In this document: positions 1 through 11,605 of the stretch, piece by piece | Layout of the letters: every line of letters begins with the position of its first letter | Position numbering within the stretch: the stretch's first letter is position 1 | DNA from: Paenibacillus sp. BIHB 4019 | GTDB lineage: Bacteria; Bacillota; Bacilli; Paenibacillales; Paenibacillaceae | DNA: 64,000 nucleotides | Assembly (NCBI RefSeq): GCF_002741035.1 | Contig: NZ_CP016808.1 | Coordinates: 62,001 to 126,000, forward strand | Reading direction: 5' to 3' | The notes under the pieces: model-generated | What the model was told of the DNA's origin: nothing | Seen by the model: only the letters and a program-made list of their open reading frames with translations | The model's database searches: none | Made by a program: the position numbers and the translations under genes

Positions 1-258
1 CTCAGAAGGTTTTACATAATACTGAATATCATTGAAATCCAGATCATCCATATTGCCGCCCCAATTTGGCATTGGCATTTTGTTGAACTGCTCCAGTGAT
101 TTCAGACGAAAATCGAGCATCCATTCCGGCTCGCCCTTCATTTCCGAAATAGTGCGAACGATTTCAGGCGTCAAGCCTTTTCCTGATTGGAAAATCGACT
201 TATGCTCATCGCGGAAACCATACTTATATTCTTCCATTTCCGGCATTGTTTTAGCCAT
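1..258 (-). CDS. sufB: Fe-S cluster assembly protein SufB, N-terminal part (gene runs off the left edge)
   Basis: Reading the minus strand from an ATG at 258 gives 86 uninterrupted codons up to the window edge. The start [19 protein letters not shown] and the later [11 protein letters not shown] and [10 protein letters not shown] motifs are typical of the SufB N-terminus. SufB is the scaffold of the SufBCD complex, on which Fe-S clusters are built in the cytosol. It is the last visible gene of a minus-strand operon, 29 bp downstream of sufU, in the usual Bacillus order sufC-D-S-U-B. The catalytic core and C-terminus lie outside the window, so completeness cannot be judged. Confidence 0.95.
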   Translation of the reverse strand, partial: MAKTMPEMEEYKYGFRDEHKSIFQSGKGLTPEIVRTISEMKGEPEWMLDFRLKSLEQFNKMPMPNWGGNMDDLDFNDIQYYVKPSE

Positions 259-287
259 CGTATTCACTCTCCTCTTTCATAATGATG

Positions 288-3230
<2,943 letters not shown>

Positions 3231-3251
3231 CCGTTATACCCCTTTCTCCGC

Positions 3252-4031
3252 TTAGGCCTGGCCAACCGTTTCGTCCACGATGCCCAGTTCTTCTTTAACC
3301 CAGTCATAACCTTCATTTTCCAAACGCTCAGCAAGTTCCGGACCACCGGATTTCACAATGCGGCCTTGCATCATAACGTGTACAAAATCAGGTGTAATAT
3401 AGTTCAGCAAACGCTGATAGTGAGTAATGATAAGGAAACCGCGATCTTCGGAGCGCATTTCATTAACGCCTTTGGATACGATTTTCAGGGCATCGATGTC
3501 AAGACCTGAGTCAATCTCGTCAAGTACGACGATTTTCGGATCAAGCAGCGTCATTTGCAAAATCTCGTTACGCTTCTTCTCACCGCCAGAGAAGCCTTCG
3601 TTCAGGTAACGATGTGCGAACTCAGGGTTCATTTCCAAAGCTTTCATTTTGCCTTCCATTTGGCGAATGAATTTAATGAGGGAAATCTCGCTGCCTTCCT
3701 CACGACGAGCGTTGATCGCACTGCGCAAGAAATCGGAGTTCGTTACGCCAGGAATTTCGCTCGGATATTGCATAGCAAGGAACAAGCCGGCGCGTGCTCT
3801 CTCATCTACATCCATTTCAAGCAGGTCTTCTCCATCCAAAAATGCGCTGCCTTCTGTCACTTCATATTTCGGGTGGCCCATTAGAGCGGAAGCAAGCGTA
3901 CTTTTACCAGTACCGTTTGGTCCCATAATCGCGTGGATTTCTCCGCCTTTGATTTCAAGGTTAATGCCTTTCAAAATCTCTTTTCCTTCGATAGCCGCTT
4001 TCAGGCCATCAATGACAAAATGCGTTGCCAT
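3252..4031 (-). CDS. sufC: Fe-S cluster assembly ATPase SufC
   Basis: A 259-residue ABC-type ATPase starting [20 protein letters not shown]. Walker A is G-P-N-G-T-G-K-S-T near residue 37, the signature is [10 protein letters not shown] near 148, and Walker B with the catalytic glutamate is [11 protein letters not shown]. The histidine switch is in I-I-T-H-Y-Q-R-L-L. SufC powers the SufBCD scaffold and is soluble, with no transmembrane segments. It is the first gene of the operon, directly downstream of a good sigma-A promoter. Confidence 0.97.
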   Translation of the reverse strand: MATHFVIDGLKAAIEGKEILKGINLEIKGGEIHAIMGPNGTGKSTLASALMGHPKYEVTEGSAFLDGEDLLEMDVDERARAGLFLAMQYPSEIPGVTNSDFLRSAINARREEGSEISLIKFIRQMEGKMKALEMNPEFAHRYLNEGFSGGEKKRNEILQMTLLDPKIVVLDEIDSGLDIDALKIVSKGVNEMRSEDRGFLIITHYQRLLNYITPDFVHVMMQGRIVKSGGPELAERLENEGYDWVKEELGIVDETVGQA

Positions 4032-4093
4032 AATATGCTGATCCCTCCATGGTTGGTCTATTTACTTAATCACCTATAATCAAAAATGCTTCT

Positions 4094-4122
4094 ATTATAA
4101 TGTGATTCAATATAATTCTCAA
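4094..4122 (-). promoter_or_regulatory. Sigma-A promoter of the suf operon
   Basis: On the minus strand TTGAGA (4117-4122) is followed after exactly 17 bp by a perfect TATAAT (4094-4099), about 60 bp upstream of the sufC start. The surroundings (4080-4165) are very AT-rich. I do not see a convincing Fur or PerR box, although several TTATAA-like words lie at 4143-4160. Confidence 0.8.
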
Positions 4123-4217
4123 TGTCTTCTCAATAATCATTTTATTATAAGTTTTGTTATAAAGCAACGCCGAGACCACTCAATGTACAAGAAACCGCCA
4201 TAAATCGGGCTTAATCT

Positions 4218-4805
4218 CTATTCCTGATTCAGCGCAGCTTGAATTTTGGCAACTTGCGACGCGAATTCTTCATCAGATAAAACAGGAACCATTGCTGCCT
4301 CTGATAGATCACTTTCAAGCTTTACCCAAGATTTGCAGCCGGTATAGGCAGGGAACATTTCAAGCTCAGCAGGCGCTGCAAGACGGTACACGCGGAGCAG
4401 AAGCAAATGCAGCGGCTTCGTCCGCTTCCATTTTAGCCTTTCTTCGGAAAATTTATCCGTCCAAATGTGAAATTCCCGCAGCCGGTCAAGCGTTTCCTGA
4501 TCGTTGATCTCGATATCATGAACAGCCTCCGCGTAGGCGCCAAGCGTTATGCTGTCCATATCAGGCGACCAGCCTTCCATTATGCTTTCGATTCGGCCTT
4601 GATATGGCGCCTTAAGCAAATGCTCCTTCTGATGCTCATAAGCAGGCATTAAGTAGAAGCCTTTGCTAACCAATTGAAAATCTCGTGTTTCCTCTTCGAT
4701 TCCGCCTTTGCGCAAAACCATAATAAGCTCGCCATCACGCAATGCGTTAACGGTTACGGCCCACTCCTTCAGAGCGACCGGCTCCCGCAACATGCTGTTA
4801 TTCAT
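4218..4805 (-). CDS. DUF1802 family protein of unknown function
   Basis: A protein of 195 residues starting MNNSMLREPVALKEWAV; the ATG at 4805 lies 8 nt after a GGAGG, and a GTG five codons upstream overlaps that ribosome binding site and is unlikely to be used. The pattern L-K-E-W-A-V at the start, L-R-K-G-G-I near residue 35 and F-W/Y-L-x-P-x-Y-x-H-Q matches DUF1802 as I know it. No membrane segment or signal peptide is seen. The family has no established function that I can name. It stands alone between the suf promoter region and the divergent mtnK gene. Confidence 0.7.
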   Translation of the reverse strand: MNNSMLREPVALKEWAVTVNALRDGELIMVLRKGGIEEETRDFQLVSKGFYLMPAYEHQKEHLLKAPYQGRIESIMEGWSPDMDSITLGAYAEAVHDIEINDQETLDRLREFHIWTDKFSEERLKWKRTKPLHLLLLRVYRLAAPAELEMFPAYTGCKSWVKLESDLSEAAMVPVLSDEEFASQVAKIQAALNQE

Positions 4806-4860
4806 GCCAAATTCCTCCACTCCAGCAGATCCGCCAAGCTCTTTCCTGCCATTCGAGCTT

Positions 4861-4909
4861 GGAGACTGCGACGAAATAAAGTACCGTTAATTTCCTCGCA
4901 GCTCCTAAG
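4861..4909 (+). repeat. Dispersed palindromic repeat, family B, copy 1
   Basis: A 49-bp imperfect palindrome whose arms read G-A-C-T-G-C-G-A and T-C-G-C-A-G-C, with an inner GAAAT/ATTTC pair and a central GTACCG. The same element recurs in opposite orientation at 43428-43477 with about 90 percent identity by eye. It lies in the divergent gap between the DUF1802 gene and mtnK and codes for nothing visible. Confidence 0.75.
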
Positions 4910-4981
4910 CGGACAAAAACCTTGCCTACTTTACGTAACATTATATCATTTGTTATCATTTGTAGGTATTCCAAGTCGAAA

Positions 4982-4997
4982 TAATATTCGATATACT
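4982..4997 (+). promoter_or_regulatory. Possible -10 region of mtnKA
   Basis: TATACT at 4992-4997 with TTCCAA 17 bp upstream, or TAATAT at 4982-4987 with TTGTAG 16 bp upstream, could serve as the mtnK promoter. Neither is strong. I looked for the SAM-I (S-box) riboswitch often found before mtnKA in Bacillus and see none of its conserved core here. Confidence 0.35.
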
Positions 4998-5044
4998 AAG
5001 CTTAAATGCTTATTTTTTTAAAAATACAGTCGGAGGTGGACAAA

Positions 5045-6262
5045 CTGTCTGCTTATCATCCTTTAACCGAGCAAGAAGCTATTGAATTTTCCCGCTCCAT
5101 ACCTGACTTTTTCCCTGCGGGAGCTGAGCTTTCGTCCCGTGAGATCGGCGATGGCAATTTGAACTTGGTCTTCCACATTACCGATCCAGCTAGCGGTAAA
5201 GGGCTCATTGTCAAACAAGCGCTCCCTTACGCTAAAGTTGTCGGAGAATCGTGGCCGCTTACGCTTGACCGGGCACGCATTGAAAGCGAAGCGCTGATTT
5301 TGCAAAATGAGCTGGCTCCTGGACTTGTTCCAACCGTATATCAATATGACGCAGAGCTTGCCCTCACGGTAATGGAAGATCTCAGCGATCATGTGATTAT
5401 GCGCCAAGGCCTCGTGGACGGCAACAAATATCCGAAATTCGCTGAGGACATTTCCACCTTCATGGCGAATACACTCTTTTTCACTTCCGATCTGGGCATG
5501 AACCAGCAGGATAAGAAGGAACGCGTCAAAGCATTTATTAACCCGGATTTGTGCAAAATAACCGAAGATTTGATTTTTGATGATCCGTATACAGATTCGC
5601 CAAACAATAACTTTGAAGCAGCGATTGCCGATGCTGCAGAAGCTCTTCGCACTGATGATGCCCTTCATCTTGAAGTCGCTATTTTGCGCAACAAGTTTTT
5701 GACGAATGCCCAGGCGCTTCTCCATGGCGATCTTCATACCGGCAGCGTATTTGTTACCGCACAATCAACGAAAGTGATCGATCCTGAATTTGCTTATTAT
5801 GGTCCTATGGGCTTTGATGTAGGGGCAGTTATTGCCAATCTGCTGCTCAATTATGCTGGTCAAGCCCACTGGATTAAAGACGAGGCAGAGCTGACCGATT
5901 TCCGCAGCTACCTGCTCGGCAGCGTACGCGAAATTTGGACCAAATTTGAGAACAAATTTGGCGCTTTATGGGATGAGCACAACGTCGATCGCCTGGCCTC
6001 AAGCGCTCCAGGCTACAAGCAATATTATATCAACAAGCTGCTTCAAGACTCGATCGGCTTTGCTGGCTGCAAAATGGTACGGCGCATTGTAGGCCTTGCC
6101 CACGTTGCTGACATCGACCGTATTGAGGATGCTGCGGAGCGCGAGAAAGCACAGCGCTTGGCACTCGAAATCGGCACCTCGCTCATTCACCTGAACCGTC
6201 AGGCGATTTCGATAGAGCAAGCGATTGATATTGTTTTGTCTGCAACGGCAAAACACGGTTAA
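5045..6262 (+). CDS. mtnK: S-methyl-5-thioribose kinase, probable CTG start
   Basis: MtnK phosphorylates methylthioribose in the methionine salvage pathway. The protein has the aminoglycoside-phosphotransferase-like fold: G-D-G-N-L-N-L-V-F-H nucleotide loop, V-K-Q-A-L-P-Y, catalytic L-L-H-G-D-L-H-T-G-S-V-F and the D-P-E-F-A-Y-Y-G-P-M-G-F-D block. The frame is open from an ATG at 5006, but a strong GGAGG (5032-5036) lies inside it; 8 nt downstream is CTG (5045), and starting there (fMet-SAYHPLTEQ) gives 405 residues and the usual N-terminus. No ATG, GTG or TTG is suitably placed. mtnA follows after 39 bp. Confidence 0.93.
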   Translation: MSAYHPLTEQEAIEFSRSIPDFFPAGAELSSREIGDGNLNLVFHITDPASGKGLIVKQALPYAKVVGESWPLTLDRARIESEALILQNELAPGLVPTVYQYDAELALTVMEDLSDHVIMRQGLVDGNKYPKFAEDISTFMANTLFFTSDLGMNQQDKKERVKAFINPDLCKITEDLIFDDPYTDSPNNNFEAAIADAAEALRTDDALHLEVAILRNKFLTNAQALLHGDLHTGSVFVTAQSTKVIDPEFAYYGPMGFDVGAVIANLLLNYAGQAHWIKDEAELTDFRSYLLGSVREIWTKFENKFGALWDEHNVDRLASSAPGYKQYYINKLLQDSIGFAGCKMVRRIVGLAHVADIDRIEDAAEREKAQRLALEIGTSLIHLNRQAISIEQAIDIVLSATAKHG

Positions 6263-6301
6263 AATAAATCCCAATGTTTCGAAAAGAAAGGAATTTGCAT
6301 A

Positions 6302-7357
6302 ATGACTAGCCAGAATGCCCCCTTGCAATCCGTGATTTGGGCGGAGGACCGCCTGGATTTGCTGGATCAACGGCTTTTACCTGAAGAAATCGTATATTTG
6401 CCGCTTGTTACTTCGGAGGATGTATGGGAAGCAATTCGCCATTTGAAAGTAAGAGGCGCTCCAGCAATCGGCATTTCCGCTGCATATGGCGTCGTGCTCG
6501 GCAGCCGAAATGAAACGACGCCTAAGCGCTGGCTTGAGGAAGTGCTGAACCAAGCCGAATATTTGGCAACCTCCAGGCCAACCGCTGTCAATTTGTTCTG
6601 GGCTCTGGATCGTATGAAAGCTCGTGCGGAGCAGCTTGCTGCAGCCGATTTATCGCTTGATGAAGTGAAGCAGGCTTTGCTTAATGAAGCGCTGGCGATT
6701 CACAGTGAAGATGAAGAAACCAACCGTTTAATCGGCGAGCATGCGCTAACGCTGTTTGAGGATGGCATGGGCGTGCTCACGCACTGCAACGCCGGCGGAC
6801 TTGCAACTGCTAAATACGGCACCGCGCTGGCGCCGTTTTATCTTGCGCTTGAGCGCGGCATGTCGCTCCGTGTATTCGCCGATGAGACGCGTCCTGTACT
6901 GCAAGGCGCTAGGCTGACCGCTTTTGAATTGCAGCAGGCTGGCGTCGATGTCACGCTGATTTGCGATAATATGGCGGGCATGGTTATGTCCAAAGGCTGG
7001 ATTCAGGCTGTCATTGTTGGGACTGACCGCGTAGCCGCTAATGGAGATGTCGCTAACAAAATCGGCACTTACAGCGTTGCCGTTCTTGCCAAGGCTCACG
7101 GCATTCCCGTATATGTAGCCTGCCCCTTGTCCACGATCGACCTCAATACGCCGACTGGCGCAGAAATTCCAATTGAGGAGCGCAGTGCCGAGGAAATTAC
7201 CGAAGGGTTTGGCAAGCGTACTGCGCCGCAAGGTGTGAAAGTGTACAACCCGGCCTTCGATATTACACCGAATGAATATGTAACAGCGATTATTACGGAA
7301 AAGGGCATCGTCCAAGCACCTTATGATGTCAATCTCAAAAAACTTTTTAACGAATAA
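6302..7357 (+). CDS. mtnA: S-methyl-5-thioribose-1-phosphate isomerase
   Basis: A 351-residue eIF2B-like isomerase that converts methylthioribose-1-phosphate to methylthioribulose-1-phosphate, the step after MtnK. Visible family motifs are [14 protein letters not shown] near residue 50, the catalytic-cysteine loop [10 protein letters not shown] near 161, [11 protein letters not shown] and the catalytic aspartate in [10 protein letters not shown] near 240. AAAGGA lies 9 nt before the ATG. It forms an operon with mtnK and ends at a bidirectional terminator. Confidence 0.97.
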   Translation: MTSQNAPLQSVIWAEDRLDLLDQRLLPEEIVYLPLVTSEDVWEAIRHLKVRGAPAIGISAAYGVVLGSRNETTPKRWLEEVLNQAEYLATSRPTAVNLFWALDRMKARAEQLAAADLSLDEVKQALLNEALAIHSEDEETNRLIGEHALTLFEDGMGVLTHCNAGGLATAKYGTALAPFYLALERGMSLRVFADETRPVLQGARLTAFELQQAGVDVTLICDNMAGMVMSKGWIQAVIVGTDRVAANGDVANKIGTYSVAVLAKAHGIPVYVACPLSTIDLNTPTGAEIPIEERSAEEITEGFGKRTAPQGVKVYNPAFDITPNEYVTAIITEKGIVQAPYDVNLKKLFNE

Positions 7358-7367
7358 AACATAAATC

Positions 7368-7413
7368 AAGAGCCTCTATCCCATCTTTCCAGAAGATAAG
7401 GATAGAGGCTCTT
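7368..7413. terminator. Bidirectional terminator between mtnA and yunC
   Basis: A 14-bp perfect stem (7368-7381 with 7400-7413) around an 18-nt loop, placed between the convergent ends of mtnA and yunC. U-tracts are short on both sides. Confidence 0.75.
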
Positions 7414-7417
7414 CATA

Positions 7418-7723
7418 TTATGCCATTAAGGAAAGGGCATCTGTCCCCTTCATCCCGACATGAATACCCATCGCTTCCGCAGTTGTTGTAACCGATTCCA
7501 GAGGTGCAACAAGCAGTTCCTCTAATGTGCGTACGCCAACGGCTCTCCCGGCGATAATCCCCCGATTTTGCAACCGTTCGTTCAGCAGGCCAACATCAAG
7601 CGCACCACACATGATATACCCTTTATCCGTCGACCAGGCAAGCAATGTCGTTTTAGGAAGCTTGACCTCAATTCCAAGCACGGTCAGCCCATTTTGCAGT
7701 GTGGCAGGAACCATCCGCATCAT
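7418..7723 (-). CDS. yunC: YunC-like DUF1805 protein
   Basis: A protein of 101 residues with the highly conserved DUF1805 block: L-P-K-T-T-L-L-A, T-D-K-G-Y-I-M-C-G-A-L-D-V-G-L-L-N-E and R-G-I-I-A-G-R-A-V-G-V-R-T. It closely resembles B. subtilis YunC. The start chosen is the first of two adjacent ATGs, 10 nt after GGAGG; the frame extends 20 codons further upstream but without a ribosome binding site. The function of the family is not known to me. Confidence 0.88.
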   Translation of the reverse strand: MMRMVPATLQNGLTVLGIEVKLPKTTLLAWSTDKGYIMCGALDVGLLNERLQNRGIIAGRAVGVRTLEELLVAPLESVTTTAEAMGIHVGMKGTDALSLMA

Positions 7724-7897
7724 TTTACGCTCACCTCCTTTGCCATCAATTAGCTGCCAAAGCCGCCAAAGCATTATATGCAAAAAAGTTTTTGTCGAAT
7801 TGGACGATTAGCAAATTTTAGCACTATATATCTATTGTGATTAATGGTATAGTAATTATGCAAAAATTAACATTAGGTCGGAGGAACTATAGAACAG

Positions 7898-8458
7898 ATG
7901 CAGAACACACAAAAACAGTCATACGTACTCCAAGTAGAATTGCTAGTAGAGAACGTTAGCAACGCTGCTGCCTTGGAGCAGGTCATTCATGCCTTAAATG
8001 CTGGCGGATTTGTGGATTATCGGATTTTATCAGGTGTTCAGCTGGGACAAGTTATCGATCAACGCAAAGCTGATGCTGCTGTTCAAGTTCCTATGGAGAT
8101 CGATTTTAAAGGGCCAACGCAAAATGAAAAACAAACACAAAGCAATAAATCTGCAGCAAATGGCAAATCTGCACCGTCTGCCAAAGACAAAGACGTTCCA
8201 TCTGTCAAAGCAGCTAAGCCTAAAGTTGTTGAGCCTTCACTCTCCGATCCCTATGACGGATTTGCAGACATTCGCGGTTTTATGAAAAGCAATAAACTCA
8301 TTCGTCTTATTGTAAATAAGGGCCTTGGCATTACGCTCAGCATTCCATGCCGTATTCTAAATGTGGATGATACGACGAATATGATTACGGTCTATCACGT
8401 GGATGAGAAGCAAGTCTACACATTCAAGCTTAATGAAATTGAAGACTATATCTCCTGA
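7898..8458 (+). CDS. Hypothetical protein with basic linker
   Basis: A protein of 186 residues that I do not recognise. Residues 1-65 look like a folded alpha/beta unit (VLQVELLVENVSNAAAL...). Residues 70-118 are a Lys/Ser/Ala-rich linker with repeated A-N-G-K-S-A-P-S-A-K-like words. Residues 125-186 form a second, better structured segment rich in beta-prone residues (G-I-T-L-S-I-P-C-R-I-L-N-V-D). There is no signal peptide or membrane segment. The ATG follows GGAGG by 13 nt, which is somewhat long. It is monocistronic and ends at a strong terminator. Confidence 0.75.
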   Translation: MQNTQKQSYVLQVELLVENVSNAAALEQVIHALNAGGFVDYRILSGVQLGQVIDQRKADAAVQVPMEIDFKGPTQNEKQTQSNKSAANGKSAPSAKDKDVPSVKAAKPKVVEPSLSDPYDGFADIRGFMKSNKLIRLIVNKGLGITLSIPCRILNVDDTTNMITVYHVDEKQVYTFKLNEIEDYIS

Positions 8459-8478
8459 TTATAAGGCAGCACAAATTG

Positions 8479-8535
8479 AAAAGGTCCGTTTGAATGAGCT
8501 GGAAGTGTTCCCAGCCATTCAAACAGACCTTTTTT
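8479..8535. terminator. Bidirectional terminator
   Basis: A long hairpin, AAAGGTCxGTTTGAATG pairing with CATTCAAACxGACCTTT, with an inner GCTGG/CCAGC pair and T6 on the plus side. It separates the convergent hypothetical gene and the GGDEF-EAL gene. Confidence 0.85.
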
Positions 8536-10449
8536 CTACATGTAATAGCCGCCCAGCATTTGCTCAATATTGTCGCTTGGGACTGGCGCACTCCAGAAAT
8601 ACCCCTGCATTTCGTCGCAGTTGTGCTTGCGCAAAAATTCGATTTGCTCCTGTGTCTCCACACCCTCTGCAATAACCTGGATGTTAAGATTATGTGCCAT
8701 GGCAATAATAGCTGCTACAATTTCCGCATCGCTTGGGTCCTGTTGGATGTCGCGAACGAAGGATCGGTCGATTTTGAGCCGATCGATCGGGAAGTTTTTC
8801 AAATAATGAAAGGAGCTGTAGCCAGTGCCAAAATCGTCGATGCTTATGCCAACGCCAAGCGCCGTCAAATCCAGCAGGCAGCGCGATACATGGTTCACAT
8901 CCATCGTCATGGACTCTGTAATTTCCAAATCCAAATATTGCGAATCTAGTCCGGTACGAGTCAGCACGTCTGCAACTTTGCTAGCCAAATCATGCTGGAC
9001 GAACTGCCTAATAGAGAGGTTAACCGATACAGGCATAGGCGGCAAGCCTGACTCCTGCCAGCATTTATTTTGGCGGCAAGCCTCTTCCAGCACCCAATCG
9101 CCAATTTGCACAATCATGCCGCTCTCCTCGGCCAAAGGAATAAAATCGCCCGGAGGGATCATTCCCCGGATCGGATGCTTCCAGCGCACCAGCGCCTCGA
9201 CGCCGATCATCCCGCCAGAAATCATATCATATTGCGGCTGATAATATAAAATGAACTCCTTGCGCTGAATAGCTCGATACATTTCATGCTGCATCGACAA
9301 ATGCTCAAACGAATAATTGCTCCAGCTTTCGGAATAAAGCAGCGCATCGTTTCGACCATTCTGCTTCACCTTCATTAACGCCATATCCGCTTTATTAAGC
9401 AGCGCGTAATCATCATCCTCATCCAGACGGTTAGTGACCGCACCTATGCTCGCTGTAATTTGGATTGGAAAACCTTTAAGCTCGTAGGGCTCCTCAATCG
9501 CTTGCAGCACCATGCGGGCGCGGCTCAGCAACTGCTCCTCCGACTCCAAATCCTTAAACAGCAGAGCGAACTCATCGCCTTCCATTCTGGCAGCAAAATC
9601 CTGCTCCGACATGACGCTTGTAAAACGTTCCGCCACCTGCATGAGCAGCATATCGCCAAATTCGCGACCGAAGGAGGCGTTGACAAGCTTAAACCGATCC
9701 AAATCCATATAACACAGCCCCACAAGCTGGTTATGATCATGAGCAAAAGCAAGGCTCTCATTCAATCTCATTTGAAAAAGCGTCCGATTCGGCAATCCCG
9801 TTCTATCATCGTAATAGGCCATATAACGAATCCGTTCGATATTTCGCTTGCGATCGCTCAAATCATGGCTGACCACCATCGTTCCGATGACCTTCCCATC
9901 CTGCACCATGGGGGCGCATACGAGATGCAGCTCAAGCGGATAGCCTGACCGGTGTATAATATGAACGTTACCCTGCTTTGGACAACCGGTAAGCGAATGC
10001 TCCAGCATCGTATGTAAGGCATCCCGGCTGCCTGCATCTACGAAAGAGGCCAGCCAATTTCCCATTAACTCCGCGCGTTCATAGCCAAAAGTGCGCTCTG
10101 CGCCTTCATTTAATTCCATAATGACGCCCTCTGGATCAATGATAGCGAGCGGGACCGCTTCCGAGCGAAGCAGCGCCTCGACCATTGGTTTATGATAGCT
10201 GAGCGTATTGTCCGCCTTGGACTGCCTGACCATTAGGACGAAGCTTCCTATCAGGATTACCATAGTTAAACAAGAAGCCAGCCAAATGAAAAGCGAAGGT
10301 ACTGCTGTAACTATCATCGCTGCCATCCATACTCCTATGATACTGAGCAGCAAACCGCCTTGCAGCCACGGAATCCACAACTTGGACAACCATTGTGTAA
10401 GCGCGTTACGTGGCGGTCTATCAGGCCGACCAAACGTTCGTTTCGTCAC
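8536..10449 (-). CDS. Membrane PAS-GGDEF-EAL cyclic-di-GMP protein
   Basis: A 637-residue protein that starts at GTG, 7 nt after AAGGAAG. Two adjacent membrane segments (about residues 27-75) anchor it. A PAS domain (about 88-200, V-P-L-A-I-I-D-P-E-G-V-I-M-E-L-N-E) is followed by a GGDEF domain (about 205-370) and a C-terminal EAL domain (about 385-630). The GGDEF signature reads E-G-D-E-F, so cyclase activity is uncertain. The EAL domain has E-A-L-V-R-W, N-L-S, E-I-T-E-S, D-D-F-G-T-G-Y-S-S, K-I-D-R-S-F-V and E-G-V-E-T, so it is probably an active c-di-GMP phosphodiesterase. It is transcribed alone. Confidence 0.95.
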   Translation of the reverse strand: MTKRTFGRPDRPPRNALTQWLSKLWIPWLQGGLLLSIIGVWMAAMIVTAVPSLFIWLASCLTMVILIGSFVLMVRQSKADNTLSYHKPMVEALLRSEAVPLAIIDPEGVIMELNEGAERTFGYERAELMGNWLASFVDAGSRDALHTMLEHSLTGCPKQGNVHIIHRSGYPLELHLVCAPMVQDGKVIGTMVVSHDLSDRKRNIERIRYMAYYDDRTGLPNRTLFQMRLNESLAFAHDHNQLVGLCYMDLDRFKLVNASFGREFGDMLLMQVAERFTSVMSEQDFAARMEGDEFALLFKDLESEEQLLSRARMVLQAIEEPYELKGFPIQITASIGAVTNRLDEDDDYALLNKADMALMKVKQNGRNDALLYSESWSNYSFEHLSMQHEMYRAIQRKEFILYYQPQYDMISGGMIGVEALVRWKHPIRGMIPPGDFIPLAEESGMIVQIGDWVLEEACRQNKCWQESGLPPMPVSVNLSIRQFVQHDLASKVADVLTRTGLDSQYLDLEITESMTMDVNHVSRCLLDLTALGVGISIDDFGTGYSSFHYLKNFPIDRLKIDRSFVRDIQQDPSDAEIVAAIIAMAHNLNIQVIAEGVETQEQIEFLRKHNCDEMQGYFWSAPVPSDNIEQMLGGYYM

Positions 10450-10538
10450 GCACTAACTTCCTTCCTACATTCGAATCCAATAAGGTTAGCCTTATTATAA
10501 TCGAAACCACCGTTCCGGCATAGAAATATTATGCAAAA

Positions 10539-10925
10539 TCAAACGGCTTTTTTTCGCGACTTGAGGGTCGCGACGATGACGCAAACCCAGCCCGCTAGAA
10601 AAGCTACGCCGCCGATTGGTGTAATGGCTCCCAGCACGCGAATATCGCTTAAAGCGAGGACATAAAGGCTGCCGCTGAAAATAATCATGCCCGCAAGCAG
10701 CAGTCTTGCTCCAGACAGCAGCAGCTTGCTCTCTCCCAAGCGATCTGCAAGCAGAGCAACCAGCATAAGGCCAAGCGAATGATACATATGATAGCGTACG
10801 CCCGTTTCGAAAATAGCGAGCAAATCAGCTGGCAGCATTTCCTTTAATGCATGAGCGCCAAAAGCTCCTAATGCGACTGCAAGAGCGGCACCAATAGCGC
10901 CGAATGTGAAATATTTTTGGAACAT
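10539..10925 (-). CDS. DUF423 family small membrane protein (YwdK-like)
   Basis: A protein of 128 residues with four predicted membrane segments. The N-terminal F-G-A-I-G-A-A-L-A-V-A-L-G-A-F-G-A-H-A-L-K and R-Y-H-M-Y-H-S-L-G-L-M-L-V-A-L are the DUF423 signature, and I-T-P-I-G-G-V-A-F-L-A-G-W closes the protein. The function is not established. A short AT-rich hairpin (10479-10496) lies between it and the GGDEF-EAL gene downstream on the same strand, and its own promoter region is shared with the divergent gene at 11011. Confidence 0.9.
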   Translation of the reverse strand: MFQKYFTFGAIGAALAVALGAFGAHALKEMLPADLLAIFETGVRYHMYHSLGLMLVALLADRLGESKLLLSGARLLLAGMIIFSGSLYVLALSDIRVLGAITPIGGVAFLAGWVCVIVATLKSRKKAV

Positions 10926-10928
10926 TCG

Positions 10929-10957
10929 TTTTCATTCCTTTCAGAATTGAGTATAAT
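10929..10957 (+). promoter_or_regulatory. Sigma-A-like promoter for the gene at 11011
   Basis: TTTTCA (10929-10934), a 17-bp spacer and a perfect TATAAT (10952-10957), about 55 bp before the start codon. Confidence 0.6.
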
Positions 10958-11010
10958 TTACTGTAATTGTGTTTTAAGACGAGTTACATATACTGGAGGA
11001 GAATATTTTA

Positions 11011-11550
11011 ATGGAAGAAAATAAAAACAATTCCACACCGATATCCTTTACGAAAACGGATACGGACTATACCCAGACACCGGATTATAATCCATACGGG
11101 TCTGCACCATCGGCGGGATTTTCCGATCCCACACCTTTTCAGCCCAGCCAGCCGCTTAAGCACTCGGGCCTTGGCATTGCTTCCTTCATCATGGCCATTG
11201 CATCTATTATTATAGGCGTCATTAGCATCATAATGTTTTTTGCAGCCATTGCTAGTGTCATTCCTACAGGAAATGAATACTTAATGGAGGACCCTGCCTA
11301 CTTTGAAGATTTGATTACGGGAGGCGCTGGCTCCTTTATGGCATCGATTGTAGCGGTTGTTCTCAGCGTCGGCATTACATTTGTCGGACTTATTCTTGGT
11401 ATTATTGGAGCCTGCTCCAAGCAGCGCCGCAAGGTTTTTGCAGTTATCGGTATCATCCTGAACGGACTTGGCGTAATGGGCACGGTTGTCTTTTTTATTT
11501 TTTCCATTGCTGTATTCTCTGCTGGAGTAAGCGCATTTTCCGGCTACTAG
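11011..11550 (+). CDS. DUF4190-like small membrane protein
   Basis: A protein of 179 residues with a Pro/Ser/Thr-rich cytosolic N-terminus (about 1-50, D-Y-N-P-Y-G-S-A-P) followed by membrane segments at about 55-85, 110-132 and 140-172. The pairing of a proline-rich tail with I-A-S-F-I-M-A-I-A-S-I-I-I-G-V and a closing G-I-I-G-A-C-S-K-Q-R segment is common for DUF4190-type proteins. A similar but shorter protein occurs at 47410. GGAGGAG precedes the ATG. The role is unknown. Confidence 0.75.
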   Translation: MEENKNNSTPISFTKTDTDYTQTPDYNPYGSAPSAGFSDPTPFQPSQPLKHSGLGIASFIMAIASIIIGVISIIMFFAAIASVIPTGNEYLMEDPAYFEDLITGGAGSFMASIVAVVLSVGITFVGLILGIIGACSKQRRKVFAVIGIILNGLGVMGTVVFFIFSIAVFSAGVSAFSGY

Positions 11551-11564
11551 CATTCAAAAGGGAT

Positions 11565-11603
11565 AGGCAGGAAGCAACGTACGCGTTGTTTCCTGTCTTT
11601 TTC
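11565..11603. terminator. Bidirectional terminator
   Basis: A 15-bp stem (11565-11579 with 11584-11598, one G-T pair) with a TACG loop and a T-run on the plus strand, between the membrane-protein gene and the convergent sbcC. Confidence 0.85.
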
Positions 11604-11605
11604 TA

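Noticed and set aside
4081..4165. Fur or PerR box at the suf promoter
   Set aside because: Several TTATAA/ATTATT words exist, but none gives a convincing 7-1-7 palindrome in this AT-rich stretch.
4910..5044. SAM-I riboswitch expected before mtnKA
   Set aside because: No S-box core or matching stems are present in the gap.
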